A stretch of 62,068 nucleotides of DNA from Actinoplanes palleronii (lineage in GTDB: Bacteria; Actinomycetota; Actinomycetes; Mycobacteriales; Micromonosporaceae), in the NCBI RefSeq assembly GCF_016862315.1, contig NZ_BOMS01000152.1, positions 1-62,068 of the forward strand. Reading direction: 5' to 3'. A model generated the notes under the pieces. That model was given only the letters and a program-made list of their open reading frames with translations. It was not told where the DNA came from and did not search any database. Within the stretch, counting starts at the first letter, position 1, and every line of letters starts with the position of its first letter. The position numbers and the translations under genes were made by a program. This document shows positions 23,742 through 32,053 of the stretch, piece by piece.

Positions 23742-24491
23742 ACCTGTGACGAGCAGGGCCTTACGAACCTCCCGGTCACGGAGCACTTTCACGATTTCCG
23801 GTAGGCCGGCGAAGATGACGGCTGCGCCGGGTTGCTCGACCTGGCGCAGCATCGCTTGGCAGACGTCGGCGCACGGCTGTTGCCGGATCATGTGCAGCAG
23901 CGTGGCGGGTCGATAGTTGTTTTCGCCGCGCACGGCGCCGGGCCATGCTCGCAGGCACAGGATGACGACCTCGTAGACGTTCTGTCGTGCTCGCGCCAGA
24001 GGATAGCGGTTCAGGCCGAACACCTCGATGGTGTGGCGGCCCTTCTCCGTCAGCGCTCGATACTCGCCTGCCGACAATGACAGCGTCAGATGCTCGAACG
24101 GGTCTTCGGCTGTCGGATCGATCAGGAGCGGCTGTCCGTGCTCGTCAACGGGGAACAGCTCACGTTTGTGGTGACTGTTGCAATGTGAGCAGGCCAGAAG
24201 ATGGTTCAGCCAGTCGAACGTGCGCAGCGGATTGCGCGTCAGTGGCTCGTGGTGGTCGATGTCCGTGCCGAAACTATCTCCGCAGTACATGCAGCGTTCG
24301 ATCCCCGGGGCCATCGTCTGCAGAACAGTACGCAGCGGCTCGACTACGTTCGTCCGGGTGCTTGTTCTGCGCCAGAGCGACCGCGCCGTCGCGGTCCGGG
24401 TATCCGCGGCGGCGGCCTCGATGAGGTCGGTCAGAGTCGTCATCCGGTTGCCGACGTCAGCTGGCAATGACTCGCGACGGATCGGGATCAC
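23736..24491 (-). CDS. ptuB-like: HNH endonuclease, PtuB-like
   Basis: A 251-residue protein beginning at a GTG that overlaps the ATPase stop (GTGA). An HNH site with zinc ligands is clear: CMYC (Cys67, Cys70), DIDHHEPL (Asp79, His80, His81), then N96 and CSHCNSHHK (Cys101, Cys104, His107/108). The C-terminal half is helical (RYPLARARQNVYEVVILCLR) and unassigned. Coupling to an AAA_21-type ATPase reproduces the two-gene layout of Septu anti-phage systems (PtuA ATPase + PtuB HNH). In that family the HNH protein cleaves DNA under ATPase control. Catalytic residues appear intact. A start at the internal ATG (residue 17) is possible. Confidence 0.85.
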   Translation of the reverse strand: MIPIRRESLPADVGNRMTTLTDLIEAAAADTRTATARSLWRRTSTRTNVVEPLRTVLQTMAPGIERCMYCGDSFGTDIDHHEPLTRNPLRTFDWLNHLLACSHCNSHHKRELFPVDEHGQPLLIDPTAEDPFEHLTLSLSAGEYRALTEKGRHTIEVFGLNRYPLARARQNVYEVVILCLRAWPGAVRGENNYRPATLLHMIRQQPCADVCQAMLRQVEQPGAAVIFAGLPEIVKVLRDREVRKALLVTGS

Positions 24492-25855
24492 GGGCGGAGT
24501 TGCTCCGCATCCGACACCAGCCGTGCGGCGATTTCACCGACCCGGGCGGTGGGTGAGCTGGTGAGCAACTCGCGCAGTTGTAAGTAGCGCTGCACGGAAG
24601 GTTCGTCGGCCTCGCCGGTGATGACTGTTGTCTCCAAGTCCACCAGCTCCCGGCGTAGCTTGACTGCCTGCTCCGAGTACGGCGTGTCCAGGCCGAACAG
24701 CTCCGACATGACGGCGTCGTCGCCGCTGCCGTAGACGATCCGCTCGTACAGATCCTGGTCCACGATCTGTGGCGGGCTGCTTTCGTCGGGTCCGGGCAGG
24801 CGGATGAGCCCGTTCTCGTCAGCGGATTGGCAGATGTAGGGACTGTGCGTGGTGACGATGAATTGTGTCCGCGGGAAGTGCTGCTTGAGCCAGCCGCCGA
24901 TGCGTTTCTGCCATGACACGTGCAGGTGCGCATCAACCTCATCGATGATCACCACACCGGGTGCGAGGACCGCGGTCAGCCCGCCGATGTCGGTGACTTC
25001 CAGGCTTCCGTATGCCTCGTGGACCTGTTTCAGCAGGTCGACAACCAGAGCGGCGACGGTCCGGTATCCATCACTCATCTCGCGGAGCGGGAACCGGTGG
25101 CTGCCCCGTTGGACCCAGAGGCCGTCCGAGTTGACCTCCTGGATCTGGTAGCCGTCGGGCAGCAGGCCATCGCCGAGGACGGCGAGCGCGGCCTCTTTGA
25201 GCTCGGTCGCCCCGGCGCGGTTCTCCAGCGATCGCAGATGCTGCTCGATGAGCCAGCTGACACCTTCAGCGAGTGATGCCTCCTCTTCGAACAGACTCGC
25301 CATCCGCGCGGCAGGACCGCGGCTGAGCATCAAGCGCTGCGCGTTTCCTGAGCCACCGGCAAGGCGACGGAACGGGCCATATGCTGCGCAAAACCAGCCC
25401 GCTGGATTATCGGACCATGGCCCCCGTCTGGCTGCCGTCATCCCGTGCGGCCCGAGTTCCGGCTCACCGATCGACGGCTGCCTGTCGCGTACGCGGAAGA
25501 GGTCTTCCTCGGAAACCTTCCAGCTCAAGCCGGCCCAGAACGGCGCTCCGGGCGGACGGCCTTTTGCCCCGAAGCTGTCGACATCCGGTTCGTTGGTCAG
25601 TTGTACCGCGGCGATGGCCTGTGGTTTACCTACCGACACCCAGCTCGCGAAGTCGGTGACCAGGTTACGAGCTACACCAGGGCCACCAATGGCGAGAGCG
25701 ACAGCCCGCAGCAGAGAGGTTTTCCCCGAGCCGTTGCGGCCAGCAAGGACTGTCCACCCAGCCAGAGTGCCGTCCGGCCGGGTGAGGTCAAGCGAGACGT
25801 CGCGGGCGTCATGGAAACCCCGCACGCTCTGCAGCTTGATCTCTTTGATGTACAC
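24488..25855 (-). CDS. ptuA-like: AAA family ATPase (AAA_21/OLD-like), PtuA-like
   Basis: A 455-residue SMC/ABC-type ATPase. I choose the GTG at 25855, preceded by GAGGGG, because it yields the family N-terminus (YIKEIKLQSVRGF); an ATG 11 codons upstream is also open. Walker A is GRNGSGKT (39-46), the signature-like REMSDGYRTVAALVVDLL, Walker B VVIIDEVDAHLH, and the H-switch VTTHSPYICQ. The C-terminal tail (SELFGLDTPYSEQAVKLRRE) is helical and no TOPRIM nuclease domain is seen, which separates it from OLD/GajA. Translational coupling with the HNH gene suggests a complex. Defence by abortive infection or DNA cleavage is inferred from Septu. Confidence 0.88.
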   Translation of the reverse strand: MYIKEIKLQSVRGFHDARDVSLDLTRPDGTLAGWTVLAGRNGSGKTSLLRAVALAIGGPGVARNLVTDFASWVSVGKPQAIAAVQLTNEPDVDSFGAKGRPPGAPFWAGLSWKVSEEDLFRVRDRQPSIGEPELGPHGMTAARRGPWSDNPAGWFCAAYGPFRRLAGGSGNAQRLMLSRGPAARMASLFEEEASLAEGVSWLIEQHLRSLENRAGATELKEAALAVLGDGLLPDGYQIQEVNSDGLWVQRGSHRFPLREMSDGYRTVAALVVDLLKQVHEAYGSLEVTDIGGLTAVLAPGVVIIDEVDAHLHVSWQKRIGGWLKQHFPRTQFIVTTHSPYICQSADENGLIRLPGPDESSPPQIVDQDLYERIVYGSGDDAVMSELFGLDTPYSEQAVKLRRELVDLETTVITGEADEPSVQRYLQLRELLTSSPTARVGEIAARLVSDAEQLRP

Positions 25856-26025
25856 CTGACATCCCCTCGCCTGCGGCCGCAGGCTCATATCTCGAGATCA
25901 CGCCTGATCGGAGTTAGCGTATCCAGCCGAGCATGTAGCTGGATCCTCAACCAGGCCGCATCCCACCAGGATGGCAGGGCGTGTCGGGATATCCGTCCAC
26001 GGGTCAGAGGCGTTCATCGACAGGC

Positions 26026-26395
26026 TCAGTTGCGGGGCTCGCCGGCTGCGGACTGGCGGACGCGGTCGTAGTGGCGGCGGGCCTTCACGCGGTTTCCGCA
26101 GACCGCCATCGAGCACCAGCGGGCGCTGTTGGGCTTGCTGTGGTCGATCAGGAAGAGGCGGCACTCCGGGTTGTTCAGCAGTGCCCCGGACCACCGCTTG
26201 AAGATCGTCGCGGGCGGCGCGGACGGCTCGCCACTCCTCGGGTGAGGCGTCTCGGCCACGGTCCCTCAGCCACGCACGGCCGGCGTCGGTGTCGGCGAGT
26301 TCGTCGAGGTCGACGCCGTCGGCGACGGGTGTGGTGTTCAGCAGCTCCAGGAGGAACTGCTCGTCCGCGCGATCCACGTCTAACCGCCATTCCAC
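26026..26395 (-). pseudogene. CGNR zinc-finger regulator, internally deleted and frameshifted
   Basis: From GTG 26395 the minus strand begins VEWRLDVDRADEQFLLELLN and continues through ARDDLQAVVRG, the ABATE-type N-terminal domain of CGNR proteins. In a different frame (26160-26026) the C-terminal zinc finger is read as CRLFLIDHSKPNSARWCSMA, VCGNR and KARRHYDRVRQ. About 50-60 residues expected between these parts are missing. The combination of deletion and frameshift indicates an inactive gene, formerly a DNA-binding regulator. Confidence 0.75.
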
Positions 26396-26398
26396 CGG

Positions 26399-26566
26399 AA
26401 CCTGATTCCGGCCCTGGCCGATCGCTACCACGTCATCGCGCCCGGCGCCGACGAGTTCGCGTACACCTTCGACGCCCTGACCGACCTGACGTCGGGGCTG
26501 CTGTACCAGCTGGGGCTGACCTGTTACGCGATCTACGTGCAGGACTACGGCGCGCCGCCGCGCTGA
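26399..26566 (+). pseudogene. Alpha/beta hydrolase fragment
   Basis: A 55-residue open stretch reads LIPALADRYHVIAPG, ADEFAYTFDALTDLTSGLLY and QLGLTCYAIYVQDYGAPP before a stop. This is the strand-beta4-to-nucleophile region of epoxide-hydrolase-like alpha/beta hydrolases, with the usual APDYPGFG loop deleted and both ends missing. It abuts the CGNR remnant head to head. Confidence 0.6.
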
Positions 26567-26733
26567 TGGCCGCGACGCAGCGCCCGGTTCGCGACATGGT
26601 GTTCACCGAGGCCTCCGGCGCGCCCGCCCGCCGCGTACTCAGAATGGTCCGTTCGAACGTCCTGTCCCACGCACCGTGTCCATGGCCTCACCGTATACAT
26701 CGGTGTCTGCCCACCAGGGCCGCCCGATCCCGG

Positions 26734-26776
26734 GTGTGTGAAGTTCCGGCGTGGAGCTCGCCGGAACTTCACACAC
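26734..26776 (-). terminator. Strong hairpin after the peptidase gene
   Basis: GTGTGTGAAGTTCCGGCG (26734-26751) pairs perfectly over 18 bp with CGCCGGAACTTCACACAC (26759-26776), with loop TGGAGCT. It lies 20 nt beyond the peptidase stop on the minus strand. Between 26567 and 26733 I see no supported gene. Confidence 0.75.
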
Positions 26777-26795
26777 CGTCGGGGTCAGCCGATCG

Positions 26796-28640
26796 TCACC
26801 GGCGGCCGGTGAGGATCGATACCGGCTGCGGCGCGACCACCGGCGGCAGCCGCTTGCCGGCCGTCGCGCTCATCGTGGTCGCGGTCGCCGGGTCGCCTCC
26901 GGGGTCGATCGGCTCGGTGAACGGCTGGTGCTCGGCGGCACAGACCTTGCCCTTGGCCGGCAACGCGGCGCTGAGCAGGTACCTGTCGATCGCGCCGGTC
27001 GCGCAGGTCCCCGTCCCGTATGCGGTGTGCCCCCAGTTGTCGCTGGTCAGCAGCCGCGAGTTGGGCAGCTGCCGGCTCATCGCCACGGACGAGTCGTAGT
27101 TGGTCGCCGGGTCCCAGAAGTTCCCGACGAGCAGCACCGGAGCGGACGTCCGCTTGGTGAACGGCCCCCGGTACGCATCCTCGTCCCGCACCGTCCAGGT
27201 GGTGCGGGCACAGGGGACGTCGATGTATCCCCACGCCTTCCCGAAGTACGGCGCCTGCCGGTCCCGGACGGTTGTCGCAGCCGGCCAGCTCGCGACGTTC
27301 TTCGGGTGGGTGCCGTCGGTGCAGACCACGCCCATGGTCGCCTCGAAGCCGTTGTCGTACGGGAAGTCGTACCCGGTCGCCCGGGCGGTCCGGATGCGGT
27401 GCAGCACCGAGGCTCGTGCCGTCGACACCGCGGACGAGGACCCACCCTTGATCAGCGCGGCGACGTCCGCCGCCAGTTGCATGGTGCTCTCGCCGGCGTA
27501 CGGCGAGTAGAGCATGCTGAGTTCGGCGCCCACGAAGTCGGCGTAGGTGATCGTGTAGGTCCCGCTCTCGTCGCTCACCACGACCGGCTTGGCCTTGAGG
27601 CTCGTGGCGATTGCCGCGAAGTTCGCCTCCGGGTTACCCGCCGCGAACGCACAGTACTTCTCGCCGGCCTGGTCACACCGCTTGAAGATCTCCTTCAGGG
27701 CGCGGTAGGCGCCGTTCGCCGAGTGCAGCCGGGCGTCCAGGATCTGATTTCCGGCCGAGCCCGCGCCGACCCAGGCCCGCGGATCGAGGTTGCCGTCGAT
27801 CGCGAGGGCCCGGACCCGGTCCGGGAACATGTTGGCGTAGTACTCGCCGAGCGCGGTGCCGTAGCTGAAGCCGAGATAGGTCAGCTTCTTGTCGCCGACG
27901 GCACGGCGGACGACGTCCATGTCCCGGGCGACCTCGGCGGTGGACATCGCGCCGGAGAGCGGTTTGCCGGTGGTCGAGCAGGCCTTCCCGAGCGCCTTGG
28001 CACCGGCGAGGTACGTCGCCTCCTGCTTCGCCCCGACCGGGAAGGCGATGTTCAGTTTGTTCAGCACCGCGGTCTGCGCCTTGACCGACCGGAAGCACTT
28101 GATGTTGGCGCTGGCCCCGATGCCGCGCGGGTCGACGCCGACGACGTCGAACTTCTGCAGCACCGACTCGCTGAGGAAGTACGGCGCGTCCAGCGCGAAC
28201 GAGGTGGCCGAGCCGCCCGGGCCGCCCGGGTTGACGAACAGGCTGCCGATCTTGTGTTTCTGGTCCTTGGCCTTGACCCGGAGGACCGCGATCTCGGTCT
28301 TCGCGCCCTTCGGCTTGTCGTAGTCCAGTGGCAGCTTCACGGTCGCGCACTCGGCGATCCCGTAGCACTTGTACCACCCGAGTTTCGGGGTGGGCACCGA
28401 GTCGACCCGTTTGCGCTCGGCCTTGCTGGTCTTGGCCGGCGTCGCCTGGACCGCAGCGGCCCCGGCCGGTGTCGCCTGGACCGTAGCGGCCCCGGCCGGT
28501 GTCGCCTGGACCGTAGCGGCCTCGGCCGAGGCCGTGGATGCCTTGGCGGGGGACGCCGCCTCGGCGGGAACGGACACACCCGCGACCAGAGTGATACCGG
28601 CGATGCCGGCGGCCATCAGGCGTGATCTTGATAGGTGCAT
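26796..28640 (-). CDS. Secreted tripeptidyl aminopeptidase-like alpha/beta hydrolase (TAP family)
   Basis: A 614-residue exported serine hydrolase. I choose the ATG at 28640 because AAAGGGG precedes it by 7 nt and the signal peptide then begins MHLSRSRLMAAGIAGITLVA, cleaved after EAA. A linker with three 10-residue ATVQATPAGA-type repeats follows. The catalytic domain shows LFVNPGGPGGSA (oxyanion), VDPRGIGASA, nucleophile YLGFSYGTALG, and a C-terminal TAP-like domain with APVLLVGNFWDPAT and DNWGHTAYGTG supplying Asp and His. Cysteines (CYGIAEC, then further pairs) fit disulfides. Relatives in Streptomyces cleave N-terminal tripeptides from secreted proteins. Confidence 0.93.
   Translation of the reverse strand: MHLSRSRLMAAGIAGITLVAGVSVPAEAASPAKASTASAEAATVQATPAGAATVQATPAGAAAVQATPAKTSKAERKRVDSVPTPKLGWYKCYGIAECATVKLPLDYDKPKGAKTEIAVLRVKAKDQKHKIGSLFVNPGGPGGSATSFALDAPYFLSESVLQKFDVVGVDPRGIGASANIKCFRSVKAQTAVLNKLNIAFPVGAKQEATYLAGAKALGKACSTTGKPLSGAMSTAEVARDMDVVRRAVGDKKLTYLGFSYGTALGEYYANMFPDRVRALAIDGNLDPRAWVGAGSAGNQILDARLHSANGAYRALKEIFKRCDQAGEKYCAFAAGNPEANFAAIATSLKAKPVVVSDESGTYTITYADFVGAELSMLYSPYAGESTMQLAADVAALIKGGSSSAVSTARASVLHRIRTARATGYDFPYDNGFEATMGVVCTDGTHPKNVASWPAATTVRDRQAPYFGKAWGYIDVPCARTTWTVRDEDAYRGPFTKRTSAPVLLVGNFWDPATNYDSSVAMSRQLPNSRLLTSDNWGHTAYGTGTCATGAIDRYLLSAALPAKGKVCAAEHQPFTEPIDPGGDPATATTMSATAGKRLPPVVAPQPVSILTGRR
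28441..28530. repeat. Three 30-bp in-frame tandem repeats in the peptidase leader
   Basis: Units at 28441-28470, 28471-28500 and 28501-28530 begin with GTCGCCTGGACCG and differ at only a few positions. They encode the 10-residue linker repeats between the signal peptide and the catalytic domain, so copy-number change would alter linker length without shifting frame. Confidence 0.85.
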
Positions 28641-28772
28641 GCAGAGCCCCTTTCGCATGAGGCTCGCATCGTAGGGTGTCGATGCACGCGGAACGATCCA
28701 CGTCGGAGCGGGAGTCCAGCGTCTCGGCCCCTACGGCAGGGCGACGACCATGGCCGCGTGCGGCGGCAGAGG

Positions 28773-29141
28773 TCAGCGCCGGTGGGGTCCGGTGGGTGGC
28801 CGGTAGCCGAGCAGGGTGGGGATCCGGCAGAGCCGCATCAGGACCTGCACGGCGGTGCCGGCCCCGGTGATCCGGGCTGTCGGGTGATGGCGCTGCCCGG
28901 CACCGTCGGGGTCGAAGGTTTGCAGGAGGCGCAGGCCGGTCAGGTCGCAGAAGCCGACGGCGGACAGGTCCAGGTCGAGGTGACGGTGGTGGGGATGGCT
29001 GTCGAGGATGGCGGCCAGCTGGTGATCAAATGCCGCCATCGTGGTGGCGTCGAGGTCACCGATCACCGTCACGACAACCGTGCCGGCATCGGCGGCTGCG
29101 GGGGTGGCGACGAGCACGAGGCGCGGGCCGGCGTCGCTCAT
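28773..29141 (-). CDS. STAS-domain anti-sigma factor antagonist
   Basis: A 122-residue single STAS domain. Strand LVLVATPAAADAGTVVVTVI is followed by GDLDATT (the conserved G-x-L-D) and the phospho-site loop LSAVGFCDLTGLRLLQ. In SpoIIAA/RsbV the loop is D-S-S/T-G; here it is D-L-T-G, so the phosphorylatable Thr is kept while the preceding residue is changed. The start at ATG 29141 (MSDAGPRL) fits the domain better than longer in-frame options. It lies 79 nt downstream of a GAF/RsbW-like kinase gene on the same strand, and the two are probably a partner-switching pair. Confidence 0.85.
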   Translation of the reverse strand: MSDAGPRLVLVATPAAADAGTVVVTVIGDLDATTMAAFDHQLAAILDSHPHHRHLDLDLSAVGFCDLTGLRLLQTFDPDGAGQRHHPTARITGAGTAVQVLMRLCRIPTLLGYRPPTGPHRR

Positions 29142-29220
29142 GTGCGGCACCTGCCCTGGGATGGCGCCCCGGTGGTGCGGCGGCGGGCGACGGCCGGACC
29201 GGGCCGGGTACTGACGGTGG

Positions 29221-30291
29221 TCACGGCGAAGAGGCGTGTTCAAGCCGGTAACTCAGCAGCATCCGGGTACCCGTGATGTCGGTGGTGATGTCCAGACTGG
29301 TGCAGGCCTGGCGGATGAACCACAGGCCGTGCCGGTCAGTCGGGTCCGGGTCGGTGCCGGTGTCCGGAGAGATGCCGGGATGCTGGGGCAGGGCGGTGAT
29401 GTCCATGCCGGGACCGTGGTCGCTGATCTCGCACCACAGCCGGTCGTCGCGGCGCCACAGCAGCAGTTGCCCGTAGCCGCCACCGTGGTTGACCGCGTTG
29501 AGCATCGCCTCGTGCACGGCGAGCACGAACCGGGCGACGTCCTGGTCGGACAGCCCGGCGGCGGTGCTGACCGCGCGCACGTGGGAGCGGACCGTGGCCA
29601 GGGTGAGGCGGTTGAACCAGCGGGCCAGCGGCACGGCCGGCGGCTCGGCGTCGAGCCCGACGCGCGCATCGGCCGGGGCGCCGGCGGGCCGGCCGAGGGT
29701 GTGGTGGCCCCGGCGGGCAGCGGCGAACGCCGTGGTGAAGTCCAGGCCGAGACGTTCCAGCGTGAGCAACTCGGCGGCTGCCGCGGCGAACGCCACCGCG
29801 GTCGGATACTGGGTGTCCAACGGGCCAGGGGTACGCCGGTACAGGTCGACGGCGCCGTCGTGGCGCACCGCGCCGGCGTGCAGGGGCAGCGCGAACACCG
29901 CCCGGGCACCGGCAGCCAGCGCAGCCTCGGTGAATCGCGGCCACCGCTGCGCCCACGGCTCGATCCGCAGATCGGCGGCCAGCACCGGCCGGCGCATCCC
30001 CGCGGCATCGCGGCACGGCCCCTCGTCCAGGCTGTACTGCGCGGACTCCAGCCGGGCGCTTGCCGCATCGCTGCTGAACCGGGTCTGCGGCACCGACCCG
30101 GCCGGCGGGCCGACATTGCGGGGCCCGGCCGACAGACCGAGCCCCGCAATGTCGGGCAGGAGCACCGCACCGGCCCGGCACAGGTCGGCCACATCGGGTC
30201 CGTGGGTACCGATCAACTCCCACACCCGGCTGTCACCACGCCGGCCGGTGCCGTCGACACCGGGCTGGCGGGCCGCATATTCGTCTGTCAT
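29221..30291 (-). CDS. GAF domain + RsbW-like ATPase (anti-sigma/serine kinase)
   Basis: A 356-residue protein. The N-terminal 170 residues are GAF-like (VADLCRAGAVLLPDIAGLGL, then YSLDEGPCRDAAGMRRPVLA and FALPLHAGAVRHDGAVDLYR). After a linker, the C-terminal HATPase_c_2 domain shows RFVLAVHEAMLNAVNHGGGY (N-box), WCEISDHGPGMD (G1) and DRHGLWFIRQACTSLDI (G2). This GHKL type, without HisKA, is that of anti-sigma factor serine kinases. The DEGPCRDA motif is typical of actinobacterial GAF sensors in partner-switching and ANTAR proteins. The adjacent STAS protein is the likely substrate. Confidence 0.88.
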   Translation of the reverse strand: MTDEYAARQPGVDGTGRRGDSRVWELIGTHGPDVADLCRAGAVLLPDIAGLGLSAGPRNVGPPAGSVPQTRFSSDAASARLESAQYSLDEGPCRDAAGMRRPVLAADLRIEPWAQRWPRFTEAALAAGARAVFALPLHAGAVRHDGAVDLYRRTPGPLDTQYPTAVAFAAAAAELLTLERLGLDFTTAFAAARRGHHTLGRPAGAPADARVGLDAEPPAVPLARWFNRLTLATVRSHVRAVSTAAGLSDQDVARFVLAVHEAMLNAVNHGGGYGQLLLWRRDDRLWCEISDHGPGMDITALPQHPGISPDTGTDPDPTDRHGLWFIRQACTSLDITTDITGTRMLLSYRLEHASSP

Positions 30292-30576
30292 GACCGCGGG
30301 ACCTCGTCTTCGTCCACGCCGGCCGCCGCGTCGGACCCTCGGCTACCCGCGACCGCCGGCCACTTACCCCCCCCGGCGGGAACATTCTCCGCCACGTCGA
30401 AGGGGACACTCACCACCGACGCTACGCCCTCACCCGCCCCGGCCACAGCACTCAAACGTGGCAATCCGTGCCATGGAGGCCAACACACCTCCACCTCCCG
30501 CATCCTCGCCATGTGCGCCGCCCCGTTCGGCGCCTTGCGCAACAGGCAACCCCGGACCGCGCGTAGCCTTGCGGGG

Positions 30577-30972
30577 ATGCGGATCGGTGAGCTTTCCCAG
30601 CGTACGGGTGTGAGCGCGCGCTCACTGCGGTACTACGAGGAGCAGGGACTGCTGAGCAGCTCACGCTCCGGCGCCGGGCAGCGGCACTATTCCGAGGCCG
30701 AGGTCGCGCGCGTGACGCTGATCCGGCAGCTGTTCGACGCGGGCATGTCCAGCCGGGTGATCGCGTCGGTGCTGCCGTGTGTGGATGTCCCGAGTGACCC
30801 GGGCGTCACCGCGTCGGCGTTCGTGACGATGACGCGTGAGCGCGACCGGATCGACGCCGACATCGCGCACCTGGTCGAGACCCGGGATGCGCTCGACGTG
30901 CTGATCGGGATCAACCGGCGGCACTGGGCGGAGCTGTCCACCGCTGCGGAGCCGGTGACACCGGCGGCCTGA
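30577..30972 (+). CDS. MerR family transcriptional regulator
   Basis: A 131-residue MerR protein. The HTH opens MRIGELSQRTGVSARSLRYY and continues EEQGLLSSSRSGAGQRHYSE. A dimerisation coiled coil follows (FVTMTRERDRIDADIAHLVE). No cysteine metal-binding motif exists beyond one Cys in VLPCVDV, so a metal sensor is unlikely. The gene is 106 bp upstream of a quinone oxidoreductase in the same direction, which fits the SoxR/NmlR-like pairing of MerR with reductases. TAGCCT at 30564-30569 may be a -10; no Shine-Dalgarno is evident, so translation may be nearly leaderless. Confidence 0.93.
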   Translation: MRIGELSQRTGVSARSLRYYEEQGLLSSSRSGAGQRHYSEAEVARVTLIRQLFDAGMSSRVIASVLPCVDVPSDPGVTASAFVTMTRERDRIDADIAHLVETRDALDVLIGINRRHWAELSTAAEPVTPAA

Positions 30973-31078
30973 TGCTGTGACGCGTGACTCAGGCGGTTGC
31001 CCTTCACATCGGTGTCAGCAGTGAGGATCGCTGCAGAGCCCGGAACGGTCCGGGCCGGTCACGCGGAGGCGGAAAAAA

Positions 31079-32002
31079 ATGGGACAGGCATGGGGATTCG
31101 GCAGCTATGGCGGGCCCGAGGTCCAGGAGCTCTTCGAGCGTCCCGACCCGGTCCCCGGGAGCGGCGAGGTGCTGATCCGGGTCGAGGTGGCCGGCGTGAA
31201 TCCGCTTGATCACCTCGTACGCTCAGGTCTTGTCCCTGGTCTTGACGGCGGACGGCCGTTTCCCCTGGTGCTGGGGATGGAGGCGGCCGGAACCGTGCTC
31301 GCCCGGGGTGAGGGTGTCGAGGGGCTCGAGGTGGGTGACGCGGTCTTCGGGTTCGCGCTCACCGGTGGCGGCACCTACGCCGAGACGACGGTGCTGTCCG
31401 CGCCGAACACCGCGCGCATCCCGGCGGGCCTGTCCGCGGCCGTGGCGGCGACGCTGCCGGTGGCCGGGACGACCGCGGTGGATGCGCTCGACCAGCTCGG
31501 CCTCCCGGCCGGTGCCACGATCCTGGTCAACGGCGTCGGCGGCGGGGTCGGCCTGCTCGTCGCCCGGCTGGCCGCCGAGCGCGACCTGCGGGTGATCGGC
31601 ATCGGCAGCACCGCCAAGCGCGAACCCGCCGAGGCCGTCGGGGTGCGGTTCGTCGACTACACCGCCGGGGACGTCGTCGCCGCGGCCCGCGAGCTTGCCC
31701 CGGGCGGCGTGGACGGGATCGTCGACCTGGTCGGCGGCACGTCGCTGCGGGCGGTCGCCCCGCTGGCCAAGGATCCGCGCACCGTCATCGCCGTGGATGA
31801 CATGTCGGTGGCCGAGATCGGTGGGCGTTTCGTCGAGCGGCGCCTGGACCGCGAGAACCTGGAGCGGACCGCCCGGCTGGCCCTCGACGGCGTCCTCACT
31901 CCCGCGATCACCGCGGTGCATCCGCTGTCCGACGCTCCGGCCGCCCTCGCCGCCGTCGAGAACGGTCACACGTCCGGCAAAGTGATCATCAAGGTGGGGT
32001 GA
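31079..32002 (+). CDS. NADP-dependent quinone oxidoreductase / MDR reductase
   Basis: A 307-residue zinc-free medium-chain reductase: WGFGSYGGPEVQELFERPDP, GEVLIRVEVAGVNPLDHLVR, LGMEAAGTV, the nucleotide site VNGVGGGVGLLVARLAAERD, VDGIVDLVGG, and the terminal HTSGKVIIKV. CGGAGGCGG lies 7-15 nt before the ATG. It is similar in type, but not closely in sequence, to the reductase at 2.1 kb. It lies downstream of a MerR gene and is likely its target. Reduction of quinones or electrophilic enones is the family role; the exact substrate is unknown. Confidence 0.92.
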   Translation: MGQAWGFGSYGGPEVQELFERPDPVPGSGEVLIRVEVAGVNPLDHLVRSGLVPGLDGGRPFPLVLGMEAAGTVLARGEGVEGLEVGDAVFGFALTGGGTYAETTVLSAPNTARIPAGLSAAVAATLPVAGTTAVDALDQLGLPAGATILVNGVGGGVGLLVARLAAERDLRVIGIGSTAKREPAEAVGVRFVDYTAGDVVAAARELAPGGVDGIVDLVGGTSLRAVAPLAKDPRTVIAVDDMSVAEIGGRFVERRLDRENLERTARLALDGVLTPAITAVHPLSDAPAALAAVENGHTSGKVIIKVG

Positions 32003-32053
32003 GCCGGCCGGCCGCCTCACCCGCCAGCCAGCCGGCCGGCCGCCTCACCCGCC
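32002..32053. repeat. 24-bp direct repeat, period 28, between convergent genes
   Basis: The unit beginning AGCCGGCCGGCCGCCTCACC occurs at 32002-32025 and identically at 32030-32053. The second copy overlaps the 3' end of the DUF1232 gene, whose Gly-rich tail it encodes in part. It looks like a recent local duplication. Confidence 0.8.

Noticed and set aside
24488..25855. ATPase as an OLD-family or Gabija GajA nuclease
   Set aside because: No TOPRIM domain follows the ATPase and the partner is HNH rather than a UvrD-like helicase.
28441..28530. The 30-bp repeats as a minimal CRISPR array
   Set aside because: Units are directly contiguous without spacers and encode a protein linker.
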